From the NCBI RefSeq assembly GCF_002979515.1, contig NZ_PCPA01000013.1, forward strand, positions 1 to 64,000: DNA of 64,000 bases, read 5' to 3'. A model generated the notes under the pieces. That model made no database searches. It was given only the letters and a program-made list of their open reading frames with translations, and was not told where the DNA came from. Below are positions 40,934 to 49,064 of the stretch, in pieces; within the stretch, counting starts at the first letter, position 1; each line of letters starts with the position of its first letter. The position numbers and the translations under genes were made by a program. The stretch is from Microbacterium sp. MYb54 (GTDB lineage Bacteria > Actinomycetota > Actinomycetes > Actinomycetales > Microbacteriaceae).

Positions 40934-41206
40934 TCAGCGCGAGATCACGCGCGCGATCCCCCAGACCACGCCTCCCACGACCGCAGCGATACCGACCGCA
41001 GCAGCGATCGCACCGATCGGATTGCGATCGGCGAAGACCCGGGCCTTCGCCACCGCACGCGTCGACGCCTTCTCGACGCGGCGCGGGATGTTGCCTTTGA
41101 CCTCGATGGCCGCCAGGGCAGCCTTCAACTCGGCGCGGGCCGAGGTGACCGGGTCGACGATTCCGCCGGGAACGGCGGTGCGCGGCAGCGACTCAGAATT
41201 CGTCAT
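40934..41206 (-). CDS. DUF3618-like small membrane protein
   Basis: This 90-residue protein has a short helical ARAELKAALAAIEVKGN segment like DUF3618, a basic stretch (RRVEKASTRAVAKARVFADRN) readable as RRVEKASTRAVAKAR, and one C-terminal membrane helix (about 66-87). DUF3618 proteins commonly accompany Holin-X and YtxH-like proteins, as here. The start overlaps the upstream gene by 14 bases. The function is unknown; an envelope-associated role is likely. Confidence 0.8.
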   Translation of the reverse strand: MTNSESLPRTAVPGGIVDPVTSARAELKAALAAIEVKGNIPRRVEKASTRAVAKARVFADRNPIGAIAAAVGIAAVVGGVVWGIARVISR

Positions 41207-41600
41207 CGCCGGCCTCCTTCACGAGTCGGATGTCTTCGGCTACGGCCTGCGCCGGGTTCTGGCGCGCGAGCACCTTGCGGAACTTGAGGATCCCGAGAAG
41301 CGCGAACAGCAGCACGGCCAGGATCAGGATGCCGAACACCGCGATCGCCGAGAGCCACACGGGCCACCAGGAGGAGAGCCCGGCGATCGCGAACACGAGG
41401 ATCACCGGCACCGCCCAGAACAGGAAGAACAGCGCGACGAGGAACCACACGGAACCGATGCCGGCATCCTTCGAGGTGCGCGAGATCCACGCCTTCGCGG
41501 CATCGATCTCAGCCTTGACCAGATTCGTGACGAGTTCGGGCAGGTCCCCCAGGAGGGTCAGCAGACTGTCGTCGGCACGATCTCGGTATCCGCGGGGCAT
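41193..41600 (-). CDS. Actinobacterial Holin-X family membrane protein
   Basis: This 135-residue protein has an amphipathic N-terminal region (SLLTLLGDLPELVTNLVKAEID, seen as LPELVTNLVKAEIDAAKAW), two strong membrane helices (about 48-72 and 78-105) and a short cytoplasmic tail. The layout matches the 'phage holin superfamily III / DUF1469' proteins, which in actinobacteria are chromosomal and not part of prophages. It is in operon with the YtxH-like gene upstream (1-base gap) and the DUF3618-like gene downstream. Confidence 0.85.
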   Translation of the reverse strand: MPRGYRDRADDSLLTLLGDLPELVTNLVKAEIDAAKAWISRTSKDAGIGSVWFLVALFFLFWAVPVILVFAIAGLSSWWPVWLSAIAVFGILILAVLLFALLGILKFRKVLARQNPAQAVAEDIRLVKEAGDDEF

Positions 41601-41601
41601 C

Positions 41602-42048
41602 TCAGGCGCCGGACTTCTTGGCTGCGGGCTTGGCGGCAGGCTTCTTCGCGGCAGGCTTCTTGGCGGCGGTCTTCGCTGCGGGCTTGGTCGGAGGCGTGGT
41701 CGACTTCGCGGTGGCCTTCGCCGCCTCGACCGCTTCCTCCGTGGCCTCGGCGAGGTCTTCCGCCGCTTCCTTGCCGGTGGCGATGGCGGAGTCGAGCCGC
41801 TGACCGGGCGTGCCGTTGCCGCTGACCGACTTCGCGACCTTCACGACACCGGTCCAGAGCGCTCCGGGCACGGCCGCGGCTTTATCGCCGACGAAGCCCT
41901 TGACCTTGGAGACCTGCTCCTGCACAGGATCGAGGTGCCACACCTTCAGCCACTGCGTCTTGATCTGCTCGTAGCGCTCACGTCCGGCACGGGTGCCGAG
42001 GACGTAGCCCACGCCGAGTCCGACGACGAGTCCGATCTTCCCCTTCAT
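41602..42048 (-). CDS. YtxH-like protein with Lys/Ala-Pro histone-like tail
   Basis: This 148-residue protein begins MKGKIGLVVGLGVGYVLGTRAGRERYEQ, readable as a Gly-rich membrane segment GLVVGLGVGYVLGTRAG and a basic helix, the YtxH/general-stress pattern. The C-terminal 40 residues are KPAAKTAAKKPAAKK-type repeats, resembling the tails of mycobacterial histone-like proteins. It might tie membrane to nucleic acid or polyanions, but that is speculation. It has its own GAGGAG ribosome site and starts a three-gene envelope operon. Confidence 0.82.
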   Translation of the reverse strand: MKGKIGLVVGLGVGYVLGTRAGRERYEQIKTQWLKVWHLDPVQEQVSKVKGFVGDKAAAVPGALWTGVVKVAKSVSGNGTPGQRLDSAIATGKEAAEDLAEATEEAVEAAKATAKSTTPPTKPAAKTAAKKPAAKKPAAKPAAKKSGA

Positions 42049-42149
42049 GGGGTCTCCTCACCTTGTTCCGGTAGTCCGGCCAGATTCGCCCGGTTGGGAT
42101 CGACCACAGGCTCTCACACCCCGCGGCCAGGTACCCAGCGTAACCCCGT

Positions 42150-42165
42150 ATGCCGATTTCGGCAT
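42150..42165. promoter_or_regulatory. 16-bp palindrome after hemY
   Basis: ATGCCGA-TT-TCGGCAT is a perfect palindrome, 34 bases beyond the hemY stop and about 100 bases upstream of the YtxH-like gene. It could be an operator for the envelope operon or a short terminator stem. The 42049-42198 gap holds nothing else recognised. Confidence 0.4.
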
Positions 42166-42198
42166 CTATGGGTCAGAGGGTTGACACGGAGTGCGCTC

Positions 42199-43791
42199 TC
42201 ACTCCCACAACAGGGCGCGTCGCAGGCGATCGGCCTCGTCCCGCGCATCCGGGATCACCTGGGCGAGACCGGTTCCGGCGAGCCAGGCGCCGACCGCAGC
42301 CACACCCGGGACCGCCGTGACCGCCGCACGCGCAGCAGCCCGGCGTTCTGCGGAGCCGATGATCGACGCGGGCTGCGACTGGACGAAACGACCGCGATGC
42401 GACGCGATCACCGCTTCCGGCGCGATGGCGACTCCGAGCAGGGCGGCAGCTTCGCGCCGGGCCAGGTCTGCGGCAGCCTCATCGCTCAGCTCCGCTGTGG
42501 CCGCAGGTTCTCCCTGGGCGCCGAACGACACCCGCACCACCTGCCGAGCGCCGGCGGCATCACGCACCCAGCTCCATTTCGCGGTCGAGTGCGTGAGCGC
42601 CTTGGCCGTGTGACTCCCCGGAACCGTGAGCACACCGGTGCCGCGCGGGGCGACCTCCAGCTCAGGAGCATCGAGGAGGAGGGTGACGATCTCGATCTCG
42701 GGCGATGACGCGGCCTCCGTCGTCGTCAGCGCGGGAACGGCCGTGGCGAGGAGATCCCGCGCGGCGGACTCTGACGTCGCGATGATGACGGCGTCGGCGG
42801 TGATGTCTTCGAGCACCGGCTCCGCTGCAGCGATCTCGGCGGCGTGCAGCTCTGCGGCGAGCGCATCCGTATCGTCGTCGGCGCTCGCGAGAATGTCACC
42901 GGCAGGCGCAACCTCGGTCTCGACCGACCAGGTCGTCGCCGACTTCCGGACGCTTCGCACCCGCACGCCCGTCCGCACCTCTGCCCCGAGGCTGACCAGA
43001 TCGGCGGCGAGCGCATCGACGAGCACACTCATTCCCCCGGAAAGGCCCTCGACCGCCGCCCCCGGCGCCTTCGCCGCGGTCGATGGCCCGGTGACCGACG
43101 ACCCAGTGGCCTTGGCGGCGGCGTCATCGCGGAGCGCCTGGACAGCACCGGAGAGAGATCCGACCCTGGTGAGAGCGGCATTGAGTCCCGGGGCCGCGAC
43201 ATCGATGTCGACATCGTCGGGAGACGCCGAGTAGACACCGGTCGTCACGGGGGCCACGAGGCGATCCCGTACCTTCGCGCCCATGCGCGATCCGACGAGC
43301 TTGCCGAGGCTGAGCTGGTGTCCGATCGTGAGCGGCGGACGCACGCGGTCGAGATACGCGCGCCACACGCCGGACCAGCCGATGATGCGACGGACGTCGT
43401 CCTGGAACGGGTTCGCGGGGATGCCGAGGATGCCACCCACCGGCAGGGGTGCAGCCCCCACTCCGGGTATGCCGGCGAGCCAGGCACCTCCTGCCTGCGG
43501 GGTCACGATGCGGTCGGCCAGACCGAGCTCCTCGACGAGTGCGCGCACGAGGCCGCCCCTGGTCGCATAGCTCTCGGCCCCGGCATCGATGGTCACGCCG
43601 TCGAGCTCGACCTTTCGGATCGCGCCGCCCAGGTCGTCCGCGGCCTCGAGGAGAGTGACCCGCATGCCGACCTTCGCGCACTCCCGAGCCGCGACGAGCC
43701 CTCCGATGCCGCCGCCGATGACGACGACGTGCTTTTCCGCCGCGCGAGCGGCGAGGTCGGACGGCTCGGCGGAAGAGGGCTCAGGGGTCAT
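42199..43791 (-). CDS. hemY: Coproporphyrinogen III / protoporphyrinogen oxidase HemY
   Basis: This 530-residue FAD enzyme has the dinucleotide fold VVVIGGGIGGLVAARE near residue 22, GAESYATRGG (about 74) and a C-terminal AAVGAWLAGTGLAQVI (about 500), the usual GxGxA-type FAD-binding end. With hemQ present, the substrate is probably coproporphyrinogen III (CgoX activity) rather than protoporphyrinogen. It is about 60 residues longer than typical HemY because of an Ala/Thr-rich insertion at about 225-245 and an Ala/Asp-rich one near 310. No ferrochelatase gene (cpfC) is visible in the window. Confidence 0.93.
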   Translation of the reverse strand: MTPEPSSAEPSDLAARAAEKHVVVIGGGIGGLVAARECAKVGMRVTLLEAADDLGGAIRKVELDGVTIDAGAESYATRGGLVRALVEELGLADRIVTPQAGGAWLAGIPGVGAAPLPVGGILGIPANPFQDDVRRIIGWSGVWRAYLDRVRPPLTIGHQLSLGKLVGSRMGAKVRDRLVAPVTTGVYSASPDDVDIDVAAPGLNAALTRVGSLSGAVQALRDDAAAKATGSSVTGPSTAAKAPGAAVEGLSGGMSVLVDALAADLVSLGAEVRTGVRVRSVRKSATTWSVETEVAPAGDILASADDDTDALAAELHAAEIAAAEPVLEDITADAVIIATSESAARDLLATAVPALTTTEAASSPEIEIVTLLLDAPELEVAPRGTGVLTVPGSHTAKALTHSTAKWSWVRDAAGARQVVRVSFGAQGEPAATAELSDEAAADLARREAAALLGVAIAPEAVIASHRGRFVQSQPASIIGSAERRAAARAAVTAVPGVAAVGAWLAGTGLAQVIPDARDEADRLRRALLWE

Positions 43792-43817
43792 GCCCTCAAT
43801 TCTCCCACCGGGGGCGC

Positions 43818-44180
43818 TCAGGCCTCGACGGGGGCAACCTCGACAGGTGCGGCCTCGACAGGGGCGGCCTCACCGCGGCCGCGCTTGCGCACCTCTCGCA
43901 GCACGATCTGCTCCGGGCACACCGTGGAGAGGAAGTCGCCGACCGAGAGCGCGAGCCGCTCGCCGACGAGGGAGTAGAGGATGCGGTTGGCATCGCGGCG
44001 CTCACTGATGAGGCCCGCCTGTCGCAGCACGCTCAGGTGGCGGGAGATGGTCGGCCCGCTCGCGGAGAAGCGAGCGGCGATCTCACCGGCCGCGAGCTCA
44101 CCGTCTTTGAGGTCCTGGAGAATCTGGCGCCGCGTCGGATGCGCGAGCGCTGCGAAGATGTCGGTCGCGCTGTCTGCCAT
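43818..44180 (-). CDS. ArsR-family transcriptional regulator
   Basis: This 120-residue winged-helix regulator shows AALAHPTRRQILQDL, AAGEIAARF, SGPTISRHLSVLRQAGLI (recognition helix, about 40-57) and RILYSLVGERL. The metal-binding Cys motif ELCVCDL of classical ArsR is absent, so it likely responds to something else, as many 'HTH_20' members do. The C-terminus is an odd EAAPVEVAPVEA repeat. It is divergent from the epimerase-like gene, and TATATT 6 bases before its ATG indicates a leaderless mRNA. Confidence 0.9.
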   Translation of the reverse strand: MADSATDIFAALAHPTRRQILQDLKDGELAAGEIAARFSASGPTISRHLSVLRQAGLISERRDANRILYSLVGERLALSVGDFLSTVCPEQIVLREVRKRGRGEAAPVEAAPVEVAPVEA

Positions 44181-44186
44181 GGTTGC

Positions 44187-44192
44187 AATATA
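44187..44192 (-). promoter_or_regulatory. -10 element for leaderless ArsR transcript
   Basis: TATATT on the minus strand, 6 bases before the ATG at 44180. Confidence 0.55.
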
Positions 44193-44228
44193 GCACCTTT
44201 GCTAGATAGTATTTAGCCGCATAGCTAA
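44191..44228. promoter_or_regulatory. Two inverted repeats, candidate ArsR operators
   Basis: TAGCA-CCTT-TGCTA (44191-44204) and TTAGC-N6-GCTAA (44213-44228) lie in an AT-rich strip between the divergent ArsR and epimerase genes. Both share TAGC/GCTA half-sites, and the first touches the ArsR -10. Confidence 0.5.
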
Positions 44229-44247
44229 TGAGCGAAGGAGATGCAAC

Positions 44248-45150
44248 ATGAAGGTTGCGATCACGGGCGGCACGGGATTCGTCGGAAGGAATCTCGCAGA
44301 GCGTCTCGACGACGCGGTCGTGATCTCCCGGCGCAGCGGCGTCGAGATCACAGACGTCGACGCGCTGACCGCAGCGTTCGAGGGCTGCGACGCCGTCGCC
44401 CACTGTGCGGGCATCAACCGCGAGATCGGCGACCAGACCTTCCGCCGGGTGCACGTGGACGGCACGAGGGCTGTGGTGGAGGCCGCCCGCCGCGCAGGGG
44501 TGCAGCGCATCGTGCTGGTCAGCTTCCTCCGGGCACGCCCCGACTGCGGGTCCGAATATCACGAGTCGAAGTGGGAGGCGGAGGAGATCGTCCGCGGCTC
44601 CGGCATCGCGCACACGATCCTCAAGTCCGGCATGATCTACGGCCCCGGCGATCACATGGTCGACCACGTGACCAAAGCCGTGCGAACCCTGCCGCTCTTC
44701 TGGACCGTCGGTTATCGCGAGCGCACGGCGCGTCCTGTTCCGGTTCACGATGCGGTCGATGTGCTCATCGCCGCGCTCGAAGGCCGCATCCCGGATCCGA
44801 CGATCGCGGTCATGGGCGCGGACGAGGTCACGCTCGGCGAGGCCATCCGCCGCATCGCTCGTGTCGCCGGGCGTCGTCCGGCATTCATCCCCGTGCCCAC
44901 GTGGATGGTTCGAGTGCTCGCCCAACTGACCGAGTGGACGATGGTCGTGCCGCTCGTCGCGAAGGCTCAGGCACGGATGCTCGCCGAGGGTGTGAGCGAG
45001 GCGGCACCGTTCGCCCCCGAGGCTCCCCTCGGCATCCGCCCCTCGCGTCCGTTCGACGACCAGAGCATCCGCGAAGCACTCCCCGTCGGCCGCTTCACCC
45101 TCGACGACCTGCGGGTCACGCGTCGCCTGCGGCGGACGCACGGCGCCTGA
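44248..45150 (+). CDS. NAD(P)-binding epimerase-like SDR (NDUFA9-like)
   Basis: This 300-residue atypical SDR has the Rossmann loop VAITGGTGFVGRNLAE at the N-terminus, AHCAGINRE (about 52), ILVSFL-type strand RIVLVSFLRARPD, YHESKWEAE (about 105; the Tyr-x-x-x-Lys position) and LKSGMIYGPGDHMVD (about 125). This resembles NDUFA9/ubiquinone-biosynthesis-type NAD(P)H-binding proteins rather than sugar epimerases. It has a GAAGGAG ribosome site. Expression is probably controlled by the divergent ArsR. The substrate is unknown. It ends 3 bases from convergent hemE. Confidence 0.87.
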   Translation: MKVAITGGTGFVGRNLAERLDDAVVISRRSGVEITDVDALTAAFEGCDAVAHCAGINREIGDQTFRRVHVDGTRAVVEAARRAGVQRIVLVSFLRARPDCGSEYHESKWEAEEIVRGSGIAHTILKSGMIYGPGDHMVDHVTKAVRTLPLFWTVGYRERTARPVPVHDAVDVLIAALEGRIPDPTIAVMGADEVTLGEAIRRIARVAGRRPAFIPVPTWMVRVLAQLTEWTMVVPLVAKAQARMLAEGVSEAAPFAPEAPLGIRPSRPFDDQSIREALPVGRFTLDDLRVTRRLRRTHGA

Positions 45151-45153
45151 ACG

Positions 45154-46176
45154 TCAGACCGTGTGCGCCAGTTCGACGATGCGGGTGAGCTGGTCCGGGT
45201 CGGTCTCCGGCGGTACGCCGTGGCCGAGATTCAGGATGTGCGCGCGCGCCGCACGGCCACGCTCGATCACGTCGCGCACGTGCGCCTCCAGCACCGGCCA
45301 CGGGGCCGACAGCAGCGCCGGGTCGATGTTGCCCTGCACCGTGACATCCGGCCCGAGGATCGCGGCGGCTTCGTCGAGCGGCTGCCGCCAGTCGACCCCC
45401 ACGCCGTCGGCCACCCCGTCGAGACGCATGTCGGCGAGGAACGGGCCGGTCCCGACACCGAAGTGGATGCTCGGGAGGCCGATACCCGAAAGTGCCGCAT
45501 GCGAATGCGGGGCCACGAAGGTGCGGTAGTCGGCGGTGCTGAGGGATCCGGCCCAGCTGTCGAAGAGCTGGACGACGGATGCTCCGGCGTCGCGCTGCGT
45601 CTCCAGGAATCGGCGCGAGACCTTGGCGAGCCAGCCCGCGAGACGGTTCCACGAATCCGGGTCGGAGTGCATCATGGCCCGCGCCCGCAAGTGCTCCTTG
45701 GAGGGGCCGCCCTCGACGAGGTAGGCCGCGAGCGTGAAGGGTGCACCCGCGAAACCGATCAGCGGGGTGTCGCCGAGCTCTGCCGTGACGAGCCGAACGG
45801 CCTCGGCGATGGCCGTGCCGTCGAGGTCATCCGGGTCGATGGCGGTGATGCGCTCGACATCGGCCGCCGTGCGCACCGGGTTCGCGAACACCGGGCCGCG
45901 ACCGGGCTCGATCTCCACCTCGACGCCGGCCAGGCGCAGCGGGATGACGATGTCGCTGAAGAACACGGCCGCGTCGACCCCGTGGCGGCGCACCGGCTGC
46001 AAGGTGATCTCGGCTGCGAGGGCGGGGGTGAGGCAGGCGTCGAGCATCCGCGTCCCGACACGCAGGTCGCGGTACTCGGGAAGCGACCTGCCGGCCTGTC
46101 GCATGAACCACACCGGGGCGTGGGCTGGGCGGTCGCCGGCGAGGGCGCGCAGGAGCGGAGCGTCGGAGAGGGCCAT
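45154..46176 (-). CDS. hemE: Uroporphyrinogen decarboxylase
   Basis: This 340-residue TIM-barrel enzyme removes four carboxyl groups from uroporphyrinogen III to give coproporphyrinogen III. Signature segments are [14 protein letters not shown] (about 22-35), [11 protein letters not shown] with the catalytic Asp (about 70), [17 protein letters not shown] (about 130), FDSWAG (about 195) and [13 protein letters not shown] (about 310). The start at 46176 (MALSDAPLL) was chosen because the open frame upstream is antisense to hemA. It is divergent from hemA with an 87-base gap. Confidence 0.95.
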   Translation of the reverse strand: MALSDAPLLRALAGDRPAHAPVWFMRQAGRSLPEYRDLRVGTRMLDACLTPALAAEITLQPVRRHGVDAAVFFSDIVIPLRLAGVEVEIEPGRGPVFANPVRTAADVERITAIDPDDLDGTAIAEAVRLVTAELGDTPLIGFAGAPFTLAAYLVEGGPSKEHLRARAMMHSDPDSWNRLAGWLAKVSRRFLETQRDAGASVVQLFDSWAGSLSTADYRTFVAPHSHAALSGIGLPSIHFGVGTGPFLADMRLDGVADGVGVDWRQPLDEAAAILGPDVTVQGNIDPALLSAPWPVLEAHVRDVIERGRAARAHILNLGHGVPPETDPDQLTRIVELAHTV

Positions 46177-46251
46177 GAGTCCATCCTCCCATCCGCCCCT
46201 TATGGAGCCGCCGAATTCGGCCGTTCGAATCCTCACCACCGGAGCCTCCGG

Positions 46252-46257
46252 TACACT
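46252..46257 (+). promoter_or_regulatory. -10 element for leaderless hemA transcript
   Basis: TACACT followed by 6 bases (CGATCT) and the hemA GTG at 46264. Confidence 0.5.
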
Positions 46258-46263
46258 CGATCT

Positions 46264-47559
46264 GTGCTGCTGTGTGTGACGGCGAGTCACAAGACCGCCT
46301 CCTTCGAATTGCTCGAACGCCTGAGCCGCACCCCCGACGACGTCGCTCCCACCATCGTGGGCATGACGCCGTGCGTGCAGGGTGCGGTCGTCCTGGCGAC
46401 GTGCAACCGGTTCGAGGCGTACGTGGAAATGGACGAACCGGTCACCGCCGCCGGTGCCATCGGCGTCGAAGCCGTGATCGAAGCGGTCGAGTCCGCGACG
46501 GGCATCGCAGCCGCCGACCTCGACGGCGCCTACACCGTGCACTCGGGCCGCCGCGTGGCCGAGCACCTCTTCTCCGTCGCGTCCGGCCTCGAATCCGTCG
46601 TCTCCGGCGAGGGTGAGATCGCAGGGCAAGTGCGCCGCGCCCTCAAGTCCGCCCGCAAGGACGGCACCACCTCGCCAGAGCTCGAGCGTCTGTTCCAGCG
46701 CGCCAGCCAGGCTCAGCGCAAGGTCAAGAACGTCACCGCCCTCGGTCGCGCCGGCCGCTCGCTCGTGCGCCTCGCGCTCGAACTGGCCGACAGCCGCATC
46801 GCCGACTGGTCGGCCGAGCGCGTGCTGCTGGTCGGCACCGGCGCCTACGCCGCGGTCACCCTCGCCACGCTCCGAGAGCGCGGCGCCGTGAACATCTCCG
46901 TGTACTCGCCCTCGGGTCGCGCCGAAGTCTTCGCCGCGAAGCACGGCATCCGTCCGGTCCCCGCCGACGAGTACGCCCGCACCGCCGCACGGTCGAGCCT
47001 GCTCATCACCTGCACCACGGCGACGGAACCCGTGCTCGGGCCCGAGCACCTGCGGCTCCCCCTCGGCCCGGCCGAGGCGGGCTGCCCCGTCGGCGCGCAC
47101 AACCAGCTCGTGGTCGATCTGGGCATGCCCCGCAACGTCGATCCCGCTGTCGCCTCCCTCGAGGGCGTGGCCCTGCTCGACCTCGAGACGATCCGCCTGC
47201 ACGCACCGCTCGAAGAGTTGCAGGCGACGGATGCCGCCCGCAGCGTCGTCCGCGAAGCCGCCGAGACCTTCCACGTGGTGGGCGCGCGCCAGAGCGTGAC
47301 CCCCTCGGTCGTGGCCTTCCGCTCGCACATCTTCGAGCTGCTGGAGCGCGAGATCGACCGTGCCCGTGCACGCGGCGACGAGGACGGCAAGGTCGAGCAG
47401 GCCCTGCGTCACCTCTCCGGCGTGCTGCTGCACACCCCGACCGTGCGGGCTCACGCGCTCGCCGCCGCGGGCCGCGCCGACGAGTTCACCGCAGCACTGG
47501 CCGCGCTGTACGGCATCGCACCCGAGGCTGAGTCGTCGGAGGACGCCGCCACCGCCTGA
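46264..47559 (+). CDS. hemA: Glutamyl-tRNA reductase
   Basis: This 431-residue NADPH enzyme makes glutamate-1-semialdehyde from glutamyl-tRNA, the first and usually rate-limiting step of C5 heme synthesis. Motifs are [14 protein letters not shown] (about 6-19), catalytic Cys in [12 protein letters not shown] (about 45), [19 protein letters not shown] (about 100-118), seen as [10 protein letters not shown] and [19 protein letters not shown] (NADPH loop, about 188) and [11 protein letters not shown] (about 290). The GTG start gives [11 protein letters not shown] and lies 6 bases after TACACT, so the mRNA is probably leaderless. Confidence 0.96.
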   Translation: MLLCVTASHKTASFELLERLSRTPDDVAPTIVGMTPCVQGAVVLATCNRFEAYVEMDEPVTAAGAIGVEAVIEAVESATGIAAADLDGAYTVHSGRRVAEHLFSVASGLESVVSGEGEIAGQVRRALKSARKDGTTSPELERLFQRASQAQRKVKNVTALGRAGRSLVRLALELADSRIADWSAERVLLVGTGAYAAVTLATLRERGAVNISVYSPSGRAEVFAAKHGIRPVPADEYARTAARSSLLITCTTATEPVLGPEHLRLPLGPAEAGCPVGAHNQLVVDLGMPRNVDPAVASLEGVALLDLETIRLHAPLEELQATDAARSVVREAAETFHVVGARQSVTPSVVAFRSHIFELLEREIDRARARGDEDGKVEQALRHLSGVLLHTPTVRAHALAAAGRADEFTAALAALYGIAPEAESSEDAATA

Positions 47560-47626
47560 CGTCTCGTCCGCACGGGGCGGCACTGGAGGCCCACGCCATG
47601 AGAGTGTGGGGAACGAGGAGGCGCGG

Positions 47627-48382
47627 ATGACACAGGATCTGTACTCGGACGCGAGGCTGTACGATCTGCTGTTTCCGGCGAGCAAGGCAGCCGTGGATTT
47701 CTACCGCGCCGAAGCGGGCGGCAGGGGCGGGCACGTGCTCGAACTCGGATGCGGAACAGGTCACAAGCTGATCCCTATCGCGGCCGATGGACACCCGAGC
47801 GTCGGCCTCGACCTGTCGCAGGACATGCTGACTGCGGCGCGGCAGAAGGCTGACGAGCGCGGCGTGTCTGTCGAGTGGCAGCAAGGCGACATGCGTGACT
47901 TCGACCTGGACAACGAGTTCGACCTCATCTTCATCGCGGGCAACGCACTGCTGCACCTGCACGAGGCTGACGACATAGTGCAGTGCTTCCGCGCGGTCAG
48001 GCGTCACCTCGCGCCCGGCGGACGGTTCGCATTCGACGTCTTCAATCCCAATGTGCGTCTCCTGGCCGACGCCGACGGGGTCCGGCGCCCGCGCACATCA
48101 TTCACCGATCCAGGCCGCGGCGATGTCCACGTCGACGTCGCCGACGCATACGATGCTGCCGCGCAGGTGACACGCGGAACCTGGCACTTCTCGACGGACT
48201 CCGAGCCCGACTTCCAGACAGTGTCAATCGAGGTGCGAAGCATCTTCCCCCAAGAACTGCCGGTGCTCCTTGCGCACGCTGGACTCCGGCTGGTCGAGCG
48301 CCTGGGCGATTGGGACGGCAGCCCCTTCGGGGCGGACTCCTCGACCCAGCTCTGCATCTGCGAATCCGCCGCCTGGTCGTAA
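47627..48382 (+). CDS. Class I SAM-dependent methyltransferase
   Basis: This 251-residue methyltransferase has the SAM-binding motif [12 protein letters not shown] (about residues 36-47), [10 protein letters not shown] (about 58), QGDMRDFDL (about 84) and [11 protein letters not shown] (about 97). A beta-rich C-terminal domain follows. YDLLFP near the start is common in this superfamily. The substrate is unknown. It has a GAGGAG ribosome site. The gene has slightly less GC-rich codon choice than its heme-gene neighbours and lies in the small accessory pocket next to a truncated repair gene. Confidence 0.85.
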   Translation: MTQDLYSDARLYDLLFPASKAAVDFYRAEAGGRGGHVLELGCGTGHKLIPIAADGHPSVGLDLSQDMLTAARQKADERGVSVEWQQGDMRDFDLDNEFDLIFIAGNALLHLHEADDIVQCFRAVRRHLAPGGRFAFDVFNPNVRLLADADGVRRPRTSFTDPGRGDVHVDVADAYDAAAQVTRGTWHFSTDSEPDFQTVSIEVRSIFPQELPVLLAHAGLRLVERLGDWDGSPFGADSSTQLCICESAAWS

Positions 48383-48396
48383 GAGAGGATGGACTC

Positions 48397-48495
48397 ATGG
48401 CCCTTCACATCACCGGAGACACCGCCGCCGACGAGCTGCTGACCGACAACCCGCTCGCCCTCCTGGTGGGGATGCTGCTCGACCAGCGTGTGTAG
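48397..48495 (+). pseudogene. Truncated copy of HhH-GPD base-excision repair gene
   Basis: This 32-codon frame matches the first 31 residues of the intact gene at 49065: HITGDTAADELLTDNPLA here against HITGDTAADTLLTDNPLA there, then LLDQ and an immediate stop after Arg-Val. DNA identity is complete over CTTCACATCACCGGAGACAC and beyond, then drops. It is a decayed or partial duplicate and cannot form the helix-hairpin-helix domain. Confidence 0.85.
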
Positions 48496-48524
48496 TAACC
48501 ACGTACAACGCGAACCATCCGCGA

Positions 48525-48566
48525 TGCCATGGTTCGATCGGTCACCGCGCGGATCGAACCATGGCA
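48525..48566. terminator. Terminator, 15-bp perfect stem
   Basis: TGCCATGGTTCGATC (48525-48539) pairs exactly with GATCGAACCATGGCA (48552-48566) around a 12-base loop. The stem overlaps the last codons of the GNAT gene and faces the truncated repair gene, so it may stop both transcripts. Confidence 0.8.
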
Positions 48567-48949
48567 GTGTCATCCGGTGCTCCGAACCCGAATCGTTGAT
48601 ACAGCGCGTGCGCGTCGCCGGTGAACAGCGTCCATCTGAAGCCGGATCCGGGCCCATCATCGATCATGAGCTGCACGAGGCGCTTGCCTAGCCCGCAGCC
48701 GCGGTGGCCCTCAATCACGAAGACATCTGCAAGGTATGCGAAGTTGATACCGTCGGACACTGCTCGCGCGAAGCCGACCTGCTCGCCGGTGTCGCTCCGG
48801 TAAGCACCGACGACACGCCACGCGCCCGCGATCTGCACCTCGACGTCGGCACGGCTGCGCTGCCGCCCCCAATAGGCCTCCGTCGATAGCCAGCCCCACA
48901 CCACGTCGGGCTGAATCCGAGATGGGTCATCGTCGAGGTCGTAGTCCAT
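48542..48949 (-). CDS. GNAT-family N-acetyltransferase
   Basis: This 135-residue acetyltransferase has the acetyl-CoA loop VFVIEGHRGCGLGKRLVQLM (about residues 78-97; seen as HRGCGLGKRL) and C-terminal FTGDAHALYQRFGF, both typical of GNAT. The N-terminus WGWLSTEAYWG resembles small GNATs acting on amines or amino acids. The start at 48949 has GATAAT 6 bases upstream. The gene sits between the truncated and the intact HhH-GPD copies, consistent with insertion or rearrangement. Confidence 0.88.
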   Translation of the reverse strand: MDYDLDDDPSRIQPDVVWGWLSTEAYWGRQRSRADVEVQIAGAWRVVGAYRSDTGEQVGFARAVSDGINFAYLADVFVIEGHRGCGLGKRLVQLMIDDGPGSGFRWTLFTGDAHALYQRFGFGAPDDTAMVRSAR

Positions 48950-48955
48950 CCACCA

Positions 48956-48961
48956 ATTATC
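48956..48961 (-). promoter_or_regulatory. -10-like element for leaderless GNAT transcript
   Basis: GATAAT on the minus strand, 6 bases before the ATG at 48949 (five of six matches to TATAAT). Confidence 0.45.
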
Positions 48962-49064
48962 AGCCCGCCGATGACGGCGTTCACCCGCGCCAATGTCGAT
49001 CGCGTGGACCCCCAGCTCACCAAACTGTGCCCCCGACGCGACGTGGCGGTGCGAGACTGAACGC

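Noticed and set aside
41193..41600. Holin-family gene as a sign of a prophage
   Set aside because: Holin-X proteins of this type are chromosomal in actinobacteria, and no other phage gene is nearby.
45154..47685. A continuous minus-strand frame covering hemE and running antisense through hemA
   Set aside because: Only the part from 46176 down matches HemE; the remainder is the GC-rich antisense shadow of hemA.
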